A DNA stretch of 64,000 bases. Source: Mycetocola miduiensis (GTDB lineage: Bacteria; Actinomycetota; Actinomycetes; Actinomycetales; Microbacteriaceae). Each line of letters begins with the position of its first letter. The stretch's first letter is position 1. Positions 50,099 to 59,387 of this stretch are shown here, in pieces. A program made the translations under genes and the position numbers. Where the stretch lies: NCBI RefSeq assembly GCF_900115155.1, contig NZ_FOVM01000006.1:62001-126000 (forward strand). Direction: 5' to 3'. The notes beneath the pieces are model-generated. The model ran no database searches and was not told where the DNA came from. It worked only from the letters and a program-made list of their open reading frames with translations.

Positions 50099-51510
50099 CG
50101 GATGCTCCCTCTACGGTCCTCGAATCGCTTCAGTTTGGCGCGGTGCCCGTGCCCGGTGAGCTCCCGCAACCCGTCACGCTCGACGAGTTCGACACCGATG
50201 GCGACGCCAGTCTTCTGTTTGAGTAACTGGGCCAACTCCTCGCGGAGCCGGTCGGAATCGCCGGCACCGTCGACCCGCTCGACCATGATCGTCATCTCGT
50301 CACGGGCCGGCTTGCCGTCGGGCTGGACGCGCTCGACGTAGCAGTAGTACTCGCCGTTGATACCGGGGTGGCCGCTGATGATCTTGCCGCAGGCCTCGGG
50401 CCACACGTTCACGCCGCGCAGTTTGACCATGGTGTCGCTGCGGCCCTGAAAGTAGTCGAGCTTCTTGTGCCAACTGCCGCAGGCGCACTGGGCGAGTTCG
50501 TAGCTGGCTGAGATGTCCTGGATGTTGTACCGCAGCTGCGAGGTGCCGGTCTTGTACAGCGCCGTCACGACGATGTTTCCCTTGTGCCCAGGCGGCAACG
50601 GCTCCCCGGTCTCGAAGTCGACGATTTCGATGATGAACGCGTCTTCGAAGATGTGCAGGCCGTCCTTCGCCTCACACTCGGCAGCGACGTACTGCACTTC
50701 GTGGAACGCGTAGGAGTCGTAGGTCGGCACACCGAACGCCTCCTCGACGGCCTTCGTGTCGCCGAACGACAGGATGGTCTTGAAGTTGAAGTCCTTGGCC
50801 GGGTCGAGTCCCATCCGCCTGGCGGTGTCGGCGATGTGGAGAAGGTAGTCCGAGGTTGCGGTGATCGAGGCCGCCCCGTAGAGCCGGGCGAATTCGATCT
50901 GCTTCTCGGTCGGCGTCACGTTGCCGGTGCTCGTTGTGATCGGAATCGCCCCGAGCCACTGCCACAGCGCGTGGTCCATGATCCACGCCGCGTTGTGCGT
51001 GGAGTACGCCCAGGCGTTGATCACGGCATCGCCCGGGCGCACGCCCTGCATGTAGAAGGTGCGGGCCGAGAGGATCGCGCCGACCTCCCGGTCCCACTGG
51101 CTGTAGATCGTGGGCCGCGGGGTTCCGGTTGTGCCACCGCTCGTGTAGAGGCGCAGGGGAGTGTGGGCGCCATCCTCGAGGCCCAGCCCCTGGTAGTCAC
51201 CCATCGGCGGTTTGCGCTCGATGCTGTCCCGGATGTCGTCGATCGTGTAGCTCGGCATCCGCTTGAGATCGTCAAGCGAACGGATGTCTGACGGGGTGAA
51301 CCCGTTCTCGCTCCAGAGTTTCTGGTAGAACGGCACCTCGCTGGCCCGCTGCACGGCGGCTTGCAGGCGGGCCAGCTGCACCTCGGCGATCCGCTCCGGC
51401 GACCACAGGCGAGCGCCGGTCATGAACTCGAACGGCGGTTCGTACTCGGCCGTCAGATGTTTCCAGTCCAGGGTCTCGTGGTAGTACGGGGGTCGGATCT
51501 GTTCGCGCAT
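50095..51510 (-). CDS. PaaK-type acyl/aryl-CoA ligase
   Basis: 471 residues. The adenylation motif YTSGGTTGTPRPTIY, the SFGDTKAVEEAFG region and DYFQGRSDTMVKLRGVNVWP match phenylacetate-CoA ligase-family enzymes, which activate aromatic or other carboxylates with ATP and CoA. No other paa genes are seen. In this operon it follows an AtoE-like carboxylate transporter, so it should activate the imported acid. Confidence 0.85.
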   Translation of the reverse strand: MREQIRPPYYHETLDWKHLTAEYEPPFEFMTGARLWSPERIAEVQLARLQAAVQRASEVPFYQKLWSENGFTPSDIRSLDDLKRMPSYTIDDIRDSIERKPPMGDYQGLGLEDGAHTPLRLYTSGGTTGTPRPTIYSQWDREVGAILSARTFYMQGVRPGDAVINAWAYSTHNAAWIMDHALWQWLGAIPITTSTGNVTPTEKQIEFARLYGAASITATSDYLLHIADTARRMGLDPAKDFNFKTILSFGDTKAVEEAFGVPTYDSYAFHEVQYVAAECEAKDGLHIFEDAFIIEIVDFETGEPLPPGHKGNIVVTALYKTGTSQLRYNIQDISASYELAQCACGSWHKKLDYFQGRSDTMVKLRGVNVWPEACGKIISGHPGINGEYYCYVERVQPDGKPARDEMTIMVERVDGAGDSDRLREELAQLLKQKTGVAIGVELVERDGLRELTGHGHRAKLKRFEDRRGSIR

Positions 51511-51554
51511 TGTTTGGTGCTTCTTTCTTGTGGTGCCGGGCGGTGCTGAGCCTG

Positions 51555-52958
51555 CTAGTGCAGCGGCAGGAAGTTCAGCGCAAGAATCCAGATGATGCCC
51601 ACGATGATGAGGATCGGCAGGCAGTACCCCATGAAGTCGCGCACGCGGAGTTTGGTGCCCACGGCGAGGATCGGGAAGTACAGCAACGCCCAGAACGGCT
51701 GGATCAGGTTCGTCCAGATGTCACCGTAGGTGATGGCCATGACGGTCATGGTGTTGTCGATGCCGAACGCCTCACCCGCGGGGATGAAGAACGGCGCCGT
51801 GGCGACGAACTGCGAGCCTGCCGACGGTACGAACATGTTGAGCACACCGGTGATGAGGAAGGTGATGGTGAGGTAGGTCTCCGGGGTCGCGATGCTGACC
51901 AGTCCGTCGGTCAGCACACCGGCGAGGCCGGTGAGCGCGAAGATCGAGGCGATGCCGCCGTAGATCGGGAACTGCAGCATGATCGACCCGGTCGACACGA
52001 GGTTCCGCGAGAACGATGCGGCGTACGCGATGGCGTTCTTCTGCACCAGGAAACCGATCACCAGCGCGACGAACGCGACGGTGTTGAGGTTGAGGCCCGA
52101 GAGACCGTTCTCCCAGAAGAAGTAGATGAGGTAGCCGAGACCGAGCAGCCCGATGAAGAGGATGGGGATGCGGCTGCGGTTGATCTTGTCAGCGAAGGTG
52201 TTCCTGCCGCCCATCGGGTCAGCGTCGATCACGGTGTCCGCGTCGGTGTCCACGTCGCGCTGAGGGGCGGATGCGATGGCCAGGTCCGCGTACGAGACGA
52301 TGTTCTTCTTGTTGCGGGCGATGAAGTAGAACGTGATGGTCGTTGCGAGCACGATGGCGGCCGCCGAGACGAGGTTCATGATCGAGAACGTGGTGTCCTC
52401 GAGCCCGATGAGCCCGCCGACGAGTTCGGTGAGCGGGCCCTCCGACGCGACGAACAGGGGGATGGTGCCCGAGATGCCGGTCAGTGAGATCACGAAGGAG
52501 GAGTACGCGATGGCCGAGATCAGGCGGAAGTCGACGGTGTTCATCTCCTTCGCGACCGCCCGTGCGAAGATCGCCGTGACGACCGGGCCGATGTACCAGC
52601 CGGCGAACGAGACGAGCGCACCGACGACACCGGTCATGATGTACGCCATCTGCGGCGTCTTGATCTTGCGAGCGAGCCACACGATGCCCTGCTGCACCTT
52701 CGGAGTGTCGACGAGCACGAGTGCTGCCGCGTAGGTGAAGGCCAGCTGGAAGGCGAAGGTGAAGAGCATCGGGATGCCGACGAACCAGGAGTCCATGATC
52801 TTTCCCGGCCCCGAGTCGGTGAAGATGAGCGCCAGGATCATGGCGATCACCGTCAGGACGAGGGCGAAGATCAGGGAGTCGGGAAAGTACTTCGCATACC
52901 AGGTGGCGACCTTCTCAGAGGCCGACTCCTTTACACGCAGCTGTGTCGTCGTTGACAT
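51555..52958 (-). CDS. AtoE-like short-chain fatty acid transporter
   Basis: A 467-residue polytopic membrane protein with about twelve helices. It matches the AtoE/TIGR00366 family (WYAKYFPDSLIFALVLTVI, FVPSAGSQFVATAPFFIPAG, TNLIQPFWALLYFPILAV). It is first in the leftward operon and divergent from the IclR gene. It should bring in a small carboxylic acid, perhaps in symport with protons or sodium. Confidence 0.9.
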   Translation of the reverse strand: MSTTTQLRVKESASEKVATWYAKYFPDSLIFALVLTVIAMILALIFTDSGPGKIMDSWFVGIPMLFTFAFQLAFTYAAALVLVDTPKVQQGIVWLARKIKTPQMAYIMTGVVGALVSFAGWYIGPVVTAIFARAVAKEMNTVDFRLISAIAYSSFVISLTGISGTIPLFVASEGPLTELVGGLIGLEDTTFSIMNLVSAAAIVLATTITFYFIARNKKNIVSYADLAIASAPQRDVDTDADTVIDADPMGGRNTFADKINRSRIPILFIGLLGLGYLIYFFWENGLSGLNLNTVAFVALVIGFLVQKNAIAYAASFSRNLVSTGSIMLQFPIYGGIASIFALTGLAGVLTDGLVSIATPETYLTITFLITGVLNMFVPSAGSQFVATAPFFIPAGEAFGIDNTMTVMAITYGDIWTNLIQPFWALLYFPILAVGTKLRVRDFMGYCLPILIIVGIIWILALNFLPLH

Positions 52959-53121
52959 GGGTGCTCCAGTTTCAAGTGGGAGGAACGGTGACGGATGGTT
53001 GGTGGCATTGAGCCCGCAGCAACGCTAACGGCGGCCGAGTTGGCGCTTCAAGCTGTGGCTGCGGAACGGTGTTCCGCCTGCCGGAAGGCCCAACCACGCC
53101 GCGCTTGATAGCATCGGACCC

Positions 53122-53856
53122 GTGGCCGGCCAACCGATTGAAGCGCTCGCTCGAGGGTTGCGAATCCTCGAGGTCCTGTCGAGCGCGAACGGCGCGATGG
53201 GCAACGGCCAACTGTCCCGGGCGACCGGTCTTCCGCCGTCGACGGTGTCGCGGCTCACCGACAGCCTCGTGCAGCTGGGATACCTCAAGGTCAGCCCGGA
53301 TTCGGGCGCGTACCAGCTGACGCCGAAGAACCTGCGGCTCGGTTACCCCGTGCTCGCGAACCTGCCGATCGCCGGACGGGCGCAGCAGGCGATCGACGAA
53401 CTCGGGGAGCGCTCGGGCATGACCGCCGCTATCGCCGTACGCGATGACCTGCACATGTCGTTCCTCGCGGTGCGCCGTCCGCGCAAGTCGCGTGCCGTAC
53501 CTCTCGCGGTGGGCGGGCGACTTCCGATCTCCGTTTCGGCGGCGGGCATCGCCTTCCTGCGCTCGATGAACGAGCCCGCCCGTTCACGCGTGACGAACGC
53601 CATCCGCTCCGACCTGCAGCGTCGGGGCCAGCCGGTCGACGAATTCGAGCGTCGCCTGGCCGAACCGGCGCAACACCTGCACGTCAGCCTGGGCGGCTGG
53701 AACTCGGAGGTAGGCGGCGTCGCGACGGCGTTCCGCGCGGGAGGCGAGCTCTATGCCGTCAGCCTCATCGCACGCAGCGACGAGCTGACCGATTTCGACC
53801 CGGACGGCGAGCTGGCGCAACTGCTGATCGGAACGGCCGACCAGCTCGCCGACTAG
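53122..53856 (+). CDS. IclR-family regulator of the acid-degradation locus
   Basis: A 244-residue GTG-started IclR protein: helix-turn-helix MGNGQLSRATGLPPSTVSRLTDSL, then the ligand domain (ELGERSGMTAAIAVRDDLHM, GIAFLRSMN). It is divergent from atoE (gap 52959-53121) and converges on the second hydratase operon. It should respond to the acid or its CoA ester and control both wings of the locus. Confidence 0.85.
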   Translation: MAGQPIEALARGLRILEVLSSANGAMGNGQLSRATGLPPSTVSRLTDSLVQLGYLKVSPDSGAYQLTPKNLRLGYPVLANLPIAGRAQQAIDELGERSGMTAAIAVRDDLHMSFLAVRRPRKSRAVPLAVGGRLPISVSAAGIAFLRSMNEPARSRVTNAIRSDLQRRGQPVDEFERRLAEPAQHLHVSLGGWNSEVGGVATAFRAGGELYAVSLIARSDELTDFDPDGELAQLLIGTADQLAD

Positions 53857-53868
53857 GTTCTGCCGCTC

Positions 53869-54687
53869 TTACTCGCCGCGGAACTGCGGCGCGCGCTTCT
53901 CCGTGAACGCGCGGAGCCCCTCCTCCTTGTCGGAGGTGGAGAACAGGATGTGCAGCGCCTTGCGTTCCAGCGCCATCGCGGTCTCGAGCGAGGCGTCCGC
54001 ACCGAGCTGGATGACCTCCTTGATCTGCTCGACCGCAAGACCCGGCAGTGCAGCAATGCTGGTCGCCATGTCGATTGCCGTGCGCTCGACATCCGCGTCG
54101 GCCACGACCTGCGAGACGAGGCCTATCTCGTAGCCTTCCCGGGCGCTGATGGCGTCACCGGTAAGGCACAGCCGCATCGCGTGGAACTTGCCGACGGCAC
54201 GCAGCAGCCGCTGGGTTCCGCCGGCGCCCGGGAGAATGCCGAGTCGCACCTCGGGCTGGCCGAGTTTCACGCTCTCGCCGGCGATGATGATGTCGGTGTT
54301 CATCGCCAATTCAAGCCCGCCGCCGAGGGCATGGCCGTTCACGGCGGCGATGACCGGGCGGGAGAACCGGCCGACCGCCGCCCACAGGCGCTCGGTGTGC
54401 CGCTGGTACATCTCAACACTCGAGACGCCGATCATGCTCTTCACGTCGGCGCCCGCCGCGAAAGCCCGGCCGGTTCCGGTCAGCACGACGGCGCGAACGG
54501 AGGCGTCGTCTTCGAGTTCGAGAAACAGCGCAGCGAGGCGACGACGCAGTGGCATCGAGAGCGCGTTGTGAGCCTCGGGCCGGTTGATGCGCACGAGGGC
54601 GACTCCAGGTGCCGGGTGCTCGAGCAGGACCTGCTCAACGGCCTGAGCATCCTCGGCGGTCAAGTCGCCGCTTCCGGTGATCGTCAT
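53869..54687 (-). CDS. Enoyl-CoA hydratase/isomerase 2
   Basis: 272 residues from the ATG complementary to 54685-54687. FAAGADVKSM, ALGGGLELAMNTDIII and LGQPEVRLGILPGAGGTQRL form the crotonase core with both catalytic glutamates. It ends the 57.0-53.9 kb operon, a one-base gap after hydratase 3. FadB-like hydration of a trans-2-enoyl-CoA is the best guess. Confidence 0.85.
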   Translation of the reverse strand: MTITGSGDLTAEDAQAVEQVLLEHPAPGVALVRINRPEAHNALSMPLRRRLAALFLELEDDASVRAVVLTGTGRAFAAGADVKSMIGVSSVEMYQRHTERLWAAVGRFSRPVIAAVNGHALGGGLELAMNTDIIIAGESVKLGQPEVRLGILPGAGGTQRLLRAVGKFHAMRLCLTGDAISAREGYEIGLVSQVVADADVERTAIDMATSIAALPGLAVEQIKEVIQLGADASLETAMALERKALHILFSTSDKEEGLRAFTEKRAPQFRGE

Positions 54688-54688
54688 G

Positions 54689-55498
54689 TCAACGCGTCTC
54701 GGCTTCAGCGCCGAACTGGGGGCGACGCTTCTCGACGATGGACGCGCGGCCCTCACGCACATCCGGGCCGTTGAAGCCCATGAACTCAAGCGCGAGGGAG
54801 GTGTCGAAGGCGGGCCCAGCCATCCGCAGCCAGTTGTTGAGTGAGTACTTTGTCCAGCGCAGCGCGGTCTTCGATCCACGGTTCAGCTTGCGCGCGACTT
54901 CGAGGGCTTTCTCCTGCACCTCGGGTCCGTCGACGGTGAGTGAGACGAGTCCCATCCGTTCGGCCTCTTCACCGGTAACCGTCTCGCAGAGCATGAGGTG
55001 GTACTTGGCCTTCGCCATGCCGCAGAGCAGCGGCCAGATGATGGCGGCGTGATCGCCGGCGACGACGCCCAGGCGGGTGTGGCCATCGATGATGCGGGCA
55101 TCCTTCGCGGCGATGGAGATGTCTGCGAGGAGTCCGGCGGCGAGTCCGGCGCCGACGGCCGGACCCTCCATTGCCGAAACGATGGGTTTCTCGCAGTTGA
55201 TGACGCCGTAGACCAGGTCGCGAGCCTCTTTCCACACCCGCGTGAGCGTGTCGAAGTTCTCGGACATGTCCTTCACGAGGTCGAGGTCGCCGCCGGCCGA
55301 GAATGCGCCGTCGGAGCCGGTGAGGATGACGACGTTGACGTCGGGGTCAGCGTCGATGTCGCGCCAGATCTTCGCCAGCTCGGTGTGCATGCCTGCGTGG
55401 GCGGCGTTGAGCCGTCCGGGGCTGTGCATCGTCACACGGAGGATGCCGTCCTCGACCATTTCGGTGAGGAGGTGTTCGTAGGAGTCGTAGGCAGACAT
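54689..55498 (-). CDS. Enoyl-CoA hydratase/isomerase 3
   Basis: 269 residues; the start ATG complementary to 55496-55498 follows AAAGGGA. SAGGDLDLVKD, AVGAGLAAGLLADISIAA and DGHTRLGVVAGDHAAIIWPL are crotonase motifs, but the second glutamate region reads G-V-V-A-G-D, unlike the PE.GL of hydratase 1, so chemistry other than simple hydration (isomerisation or decarboxylation) is possible. It lies between the HADH gene and hydratase 2. Confidence 0.8.
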   Translation of the reverse strand: MSAYDSYEHLLTEMVEDGILRVTMHSPGRLNAAHAGMHTELAKIWRDIDADPDVNVVILTGSDGAFSAGGDLDLVKDMSENFDTLTRVWKEARDLVYGVINCEKPIVSAMEGPAVGAGLAAGLLADISIAAKDARIIDGHTRLGVVAGDHAAIIWPLLCGMAKAKYHLMLCETVTGEEAERMGLVSLTVDGPEVQEKALEVARKLNRGSKTALRWTKYSLNNWLRMAGPAFDTSLALEFMGFNGPDVREGRASIVEKRRPQFGAEAETR

Positions 55499-55535
55499 CG
55501 CTGTCCCTTTCATTTGGTGCGGCGGTGAGATTCGT

Positions 55536-57011
55536 TCAGGAAAAATCGGGGGTGAGTGCCGAGAGGCCAGCGGTCGCACGTCGACGCAGCCAGGCGCTGG
55601 TCGTGTACCGCTGGTCGGCGCTGGTCGCGTACATGCCGCTGAGAATCGTGGCGATGGTCTGGAGGCCGACCCGGTCGCCCCATTCGAGCGGGCCGTACGG
55701 GTACCGAAGGCCGAGCTTCACGGCGGTGTCGATGTCGCCCGGTGTTGCGATGCCACGCTGCGCGATCTCGCTCGCGAGGTTCACGACGGCGGCGAGGAGG
55801 CGTTGGGCGATGAAGCCGGGCGAATCACGGATGACCTCGACGTCGCCGAGTGCCGTGAGTTGGGCGGTCAGCGCTGTGACGTGCTCACTCGAGACCCCTG
55901 GACCGACCATCAGAATCTGCACCGGGGCATCCGCGAGAAAGAAATCGATGCCGACCGTCCGTTTCGGGTCGATGCCGAGTGCCTGCGCGGTGTGCGAGCA
56001 GTCGTTTCCGAGAGGTGCGATGAGGATCAGGTCTGCGTCTTCGCGGGGGACCGTCCGGATGCCGGCACGCTCGCACAGCTCAGCGAGCCGGCCGTTGTGA
56101 TCTCCGGCCACGGCAACCGTTACCGCTCCGCTCTCGAGCCGCGCGGCATCCGTCGTCGTGGTTTCGGTCGTGTAGTCGTAGAAGCCGCGTCCGGACTTGC
56201 GCCCGAGCAGGCCGGCGTCGTGGAGGTAGCGGTGGTACCAGGTGGAGCGCAGGCGAGCGTCGCCGAAATTGTGCTCGAAGAGGTTCGCCGAGACCGGGTA
56301 GTTCACGTCGAGCCCGGTGAGGTCCATGAGTTCGAACGGGCCGAGCGCGAAGCCGAGGTTCTCTTTCGCGATCCGGTCGATTTGTTCGATGGTTGCGATG
56401 CCGTCCTGGAGGATGGCCAGCGCCTCGGTGACGTAGGCGCGACCGGCGAGGTTCACGAGGAAGCCGGGGGAGTCGAGCACGGTGACGCCGGTCTTGCCGA
56501 TGCTGTCCACGAACTGGCGCGCCCGGCCAAGAATCCGGTCCGACGTGTATGGGCTGGGAACGATCTCGACCAGGGCCATGGCGGGGACCGGGTTGAAGAA
56601 GTGCAGGCCGATCAGCCGCTCGCGGCTCGTGAGTTCGCTGCAGATCGATGCGATCGAGAGCGACGAGGTGTTGCTGGCGAGGATGGCATCCGGTGCCACG
56701 ACGGATTCAAGCTGAGCGAAGACGCTGCGCTTCACGTCGAGGCGTTCGACGACGGCTTCGATGACGAGTCCGCAGTCGGAGAATGCGTCGATTGACTCAG
56801 CGCCGCGGATGCGTGAGATGGTTGCGTCCCGATCTGCGGCGGTGACCCTGCCGCGTGCCACTGCGCGGGCGAGGCTGTCGGAGATCGAAGCGAGTGCAGA
56901 GCTGACGGCGTCCTGGTTCATGTCGAACAGGAGCACGTCGTGTCCGGCGGCGGCCGACACCTGTGCGATGCCGCGCCCCATCGCGCCTGCCCCGACAACA
57001 CCAACGATCAT
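55536..57011 (-). CDS. 3-hydroxyacyl-CoA dehydrogenase with duplicated C-terminal domain (PaaH-like)
   Basis: 491 residues from the ATG complementary to 57009-57011. The N-terminal NAD motif GVVGAGAMGRGIAQVSA; SNTSSLSI and HFFNPVPAMALVEIV hold the catalytic Ser, His and Asn region. The 3HCDH C-terminal domain occurs twice (DLTGLDVNYPVSANLFEH and a second near 430-480, LRYPYGPLEWGDRVGL), as in PaaH/FadB-2-like enzymes. It oxidises the hydroxyacyl-CoA made by the hydratases. Confidence 0.9.
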   Translation of the reverse strand: MIVGVVGAGAMGRGIAQVSAAAGHDVLLFDMNQDAVSSALASISDSLARAVARGRVTAADRDATISRIRGAESIDAFSDCGLVIEAVVERLDVKRSVFAQLESVVAPDAILASNTSSLSIASICSELTSRERLIGLHFFNPVPAMALVEIVPSPYTSDRILGRARQFVDSIGKTGVTVLDSPGFLVNLAGRAYVTEALAILQDGIATIEQIDRIAKENLGFALGPFELMDLTGLDVNYPVSANLFEHNFGDARLRSTWYHRYLHDAGLLGRKSGRGFYDYTTETTTTDAARLESGAVTVAVAGDHNGRLAELCERAGIRTVPREDADLILIAPLGNDCSHTAQALGIDPKRTVGIDFFLADAPVQILMVGPGVSSEHVTALTAQLTALGDVEVIRDSPGFIAQRLLAAVVNLASEIAQRGIATPGDIDTAVKLGLRYPYGPLEWGDRVGLQTIATILSGMYATSADQRYTTSAWLRRRATAGLSALTPDFS

Positions 57012-57171
57012 GTGACCCACCCAGTCTGCTGCAGCCGCCATCGCGGCGACCGGTTCCCACACTAGGGAGGCTGCCGCGCCTCAACAACGGATAGCCACGG
57101 AAGATCGTTCCGGAGAGCGGAATCGTTTGTTTCTTGCGGGGCAGCCCGGGGCGATTCGACTCACGTCGTAT

Positions 57172-57873
57172 TTATGGCCCGTTGCCCTCGGCGATCTCCC
57201 TCCAGACCCCGAGCAGGTGAGCGTGCGAGTGTGCTTCGGCCTCTTTCCGGTCTCCGGACGCGATGGCCCGCGCTAGGACGAGGTGCTGCTCCAGTGTGCC
57301 TGGTGCGGGAACGGTCGGATGCAGTCCAAGCTTTGTGCGCCCGGCGAGTTCCTCCGCGATCGGCGTCGCCATCGCGGCCAGCAGCGGGTTGCCCGACGAC
57401 GTTAGCAGCAGCCCATGGAACGCAATGTCGGCCCCGAGGTACTCCTCGGTCTGTCCGAGACCCTGCTGACCCAAGTCGTTGAGCTGCTCGGCCAAGCGCA
57501 GCAACTCCGCGCGCTGAGTGACTGTGGCGCGTTCCGCGGCGAGTGACGCCGCCATCGGCTCGACCGCCACGCGCAGCTCCATCAACGACTCAAGCTGCTG
57601 ATGGCGGAGAGGTCCGCGCAGGCTCCACTGAATGAGAGACGGATCGAGCGCGTCCCAGTGCTCCCGGGGCTGAACGGTAATTCCGACCCGCCGACGGGCT
57701 GCCACCATGCCGATGTTCTCGAGCACGCGGATCGCTTCGCGGATCACGGTGCGAGACGCGGAGTGATCTTGCTCGAGCTGCGCGAGTTTCAGTATGGTCC
57801 CGGGCCGAGGGTCCCCCGCCGCGATCCGTCGCCCCAGCTCATTGAGCACGTCTCCATGCATTCCCGTCGCCAT
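57172..57873 (-). CDS. GntR/FadR-type regulator of the idonate operon
   Basis: 233 residues. The winged helix LAQLEQDHSASRTVIREAIRVLENIGMV is followed by an all-helical FCD ligand domain (LMELRVAVEPMAASLAAER, ADIAFHGLLLTSSGNPLLAA). It is divergent from gntP and therefore a repressor candidate responding to gluconate, idonate or a phosphorylated relative. Confidence 0.9.
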   Translation of the reverse strand: MATGMHGDVLNELGRRIAAGDPRPGTILKLAQLEQDHSASRTVIREAIRVLENIGMVAARRRVGITVQPREHWDALDPSLIQWSLRGPLRHQQLESLMELRVAVEPMAASLAAERATVTQRAELLRLAEQLNDLGQQGLGQTEEYLGADIAFHGLLLTSSGNPLLAAMATPIAEELAGRTKLGLHPTVPAPGTLEQHLVLARAIASGDRKEAEAHSHAHLLGVWREIAEGNGP

Positions 57874-57991
57874 CGCCGCTCCCTTGCCGCCGAATCGATA
57901 CGTATTATCTTAGAGGCTTAATAAGTAGTACCTTTATCGAGGCTCGCGCGACGTCCGCGCAATTTCAGCAAGCGATTCAACGGAGAAACAC
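57874..57991. promoter_or_regulatory. Divergent control region of the idonate operon
   Basis: The gap has an AT-rich block (57898-57938, TACGTATTATCTTAG and CTTAATAAG) with TATTA (57903-57907) facing TAATA (57919-57923), in otherwise GC-rich DNA. This is a likely site for the GntR regulator and both promoters. No clear -35/-10 pair was chosen. Confidence 0.35.
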
Positions 57992-59374
57992 ATGGAAGAT
58001 TGGACCCAGACCCTGGGCACCGGACCCCTACTGGCCATCGCGGCCGTGGCGGTAGCGCTCATTCTGTTCCTGGTGATCAAGGTCCGACTGCACGCCTTCC
58101 TGGTGCTTGTGGTCGTGTCGTTGCTCACCGCAATTGCAACGGGCATTCCCGCGGCAAAGATCGTCAACGACGTCCTGGTCACCTCCTTCGGCGGCACGCT
58201 CGGAGCAGTCGCCCTCCTGGTCGGTCTCGGCGCGATCCTCGGACGGATGATCGAATCCTCGGGAGGCGCCCGCGTCGTCGCCGAAAAGATGGTCTCGATC
58301 TTCGGTGAGAAGCGCGCGGCCTTCGCGCTCGGCATCACCTCGCTGATCCTCGGCTTCCCGATCTTCTTCGATGCCGGTCTCATCGTGATGCTCCCGATCA
58401 TGTTCGCCGTTGCCCGGCGCATCGGCGGCAAGAACCTGCTCCTTTACGGGTTCAGCGGCGCGGCCGCATTCTCCGTGATGCACATCTTCCTGCCCCCGCA
58501 CCCGGGACCGGTCGCCGCTACGGAGTTCTTCGGCGCCAACCTCGGCGTCGTCCTCATCATCGGTCTCATCATCGCGTTCCCGGTCTGGTACATCAGCGGT
58601 TACCTGTGGGCCAAGATCGTCAACAAGCGCTACCCGATGATCGTCCCCGAGCTCTTCGGCTTCAAGGACGACGACGAGATCGCCAACCCACCGAAATTCG
58701 GCACCGTCGTTGGCATCCTGCTGCTTCCGATGGTGTTGATCCTGATGAACACCGGCCTCGGCGCACTCGCCTCGGCCGGCATCGTGGACTCCTCAGAAAT
58801 GTGGGTCCAGGCGCTGCAGATGATTGGCACCTCGCCGGTCGCCCTGCTCATCTCTGCCCTGATCGCCCTGCTCGTTCTCGGCAAGGCACGTGGGCAGAAC
58901 GGCACCGCACTTGAGAAGCTCGTCGACCAGACCCTCGGCTCTGTGGCCTCCGTCATCCTGATCACCGGCGCCGGCGGCATGTTCGGTGGGGTGCTGCGCG
59001 CCTCTGGTATCGGTGACGCGCTCGCCGACTCACTCTCGGGCCTCGGTGTGCCGCTGATCTTCGCTGCTTACTTCATCGCCGTCGCGCTTCGCGTCGCGCA
59101 AGGTTCGGCGACCGTCGCGCTCGTCACCACCGGTGGCCTCCTCGCGCCCGCTGTGCTCGCCGGCAACTTCGGCCTCATCGACACCGCCGCCATCACCCTG
59201 GCCGCCGCAGCGGGTTCGGTGTTCGCCTCGCACGTCAACGACTCCGGCTTCTGGCTGGTCGGTCGCTTGATGAACATGGATGTGAAGACCACGCTGAAGA
59301 CCTGGACCGTGCAGCAGACGCTCGAATCGGTCGTCGCATTCGTCCTGATCCTCGCGATCTACGCGATCTTCTAA
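57992..59374 (+). CDS. GntP-family gluconate/idonate permease
   Basis: A 460-residue polytopic membrane protein of the GntP family: LVGLGAILGRMIESSGGARVVAEKMV, GFPIFFDAGLIVMLPI, GGMFGGVLRASG, and SHVNDSGFWLVGRLMNM near the end. It is a proton symporter for gluconate-type acids. It is first in the operon behind the GntR gene. Confidence 0.9.
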   Translation: MEDWTQTLGTGPLLAIAAVAVALILFLVIKVRLHAFLVLVVVSLLTAIATGIPAAKIVNDVLVTSFGGTLGAVALLVGLGAILGRMIESSGGARVVAEKMVSIFGEKRAAFALGITSLILGFPIFFDAGLIVMLPIMFAVARRIGGKNLLLYGFSGAAAFSVMHIFLPPHPGPVAATEFFGANLGVVLIIGLIIAFPVWYISGYLWAKIVNKRYPMIVPELFGFKDDDEIANPPKFGTVVGILLLPMVLILMNTGLGALASAGIVDSSEMWVQALQMIGTSPVALLISALIALLVLGKARGQNGTALEKLVDQTLGSVASVILITGAGGMFGGVLRASGIGDALADSLSGLGVPLIFAAYFIAVALRVAQGSATVALVTTGGLLAPAVLAGNFGLIDTAAITLAAAAGSVFASHVNDSGFWLVGRLMNMDVKTTLKTWTVQQTLESVVAFVLILAIYAIF

Positions 59375-59387
59375 TCCGGAGGACCCC

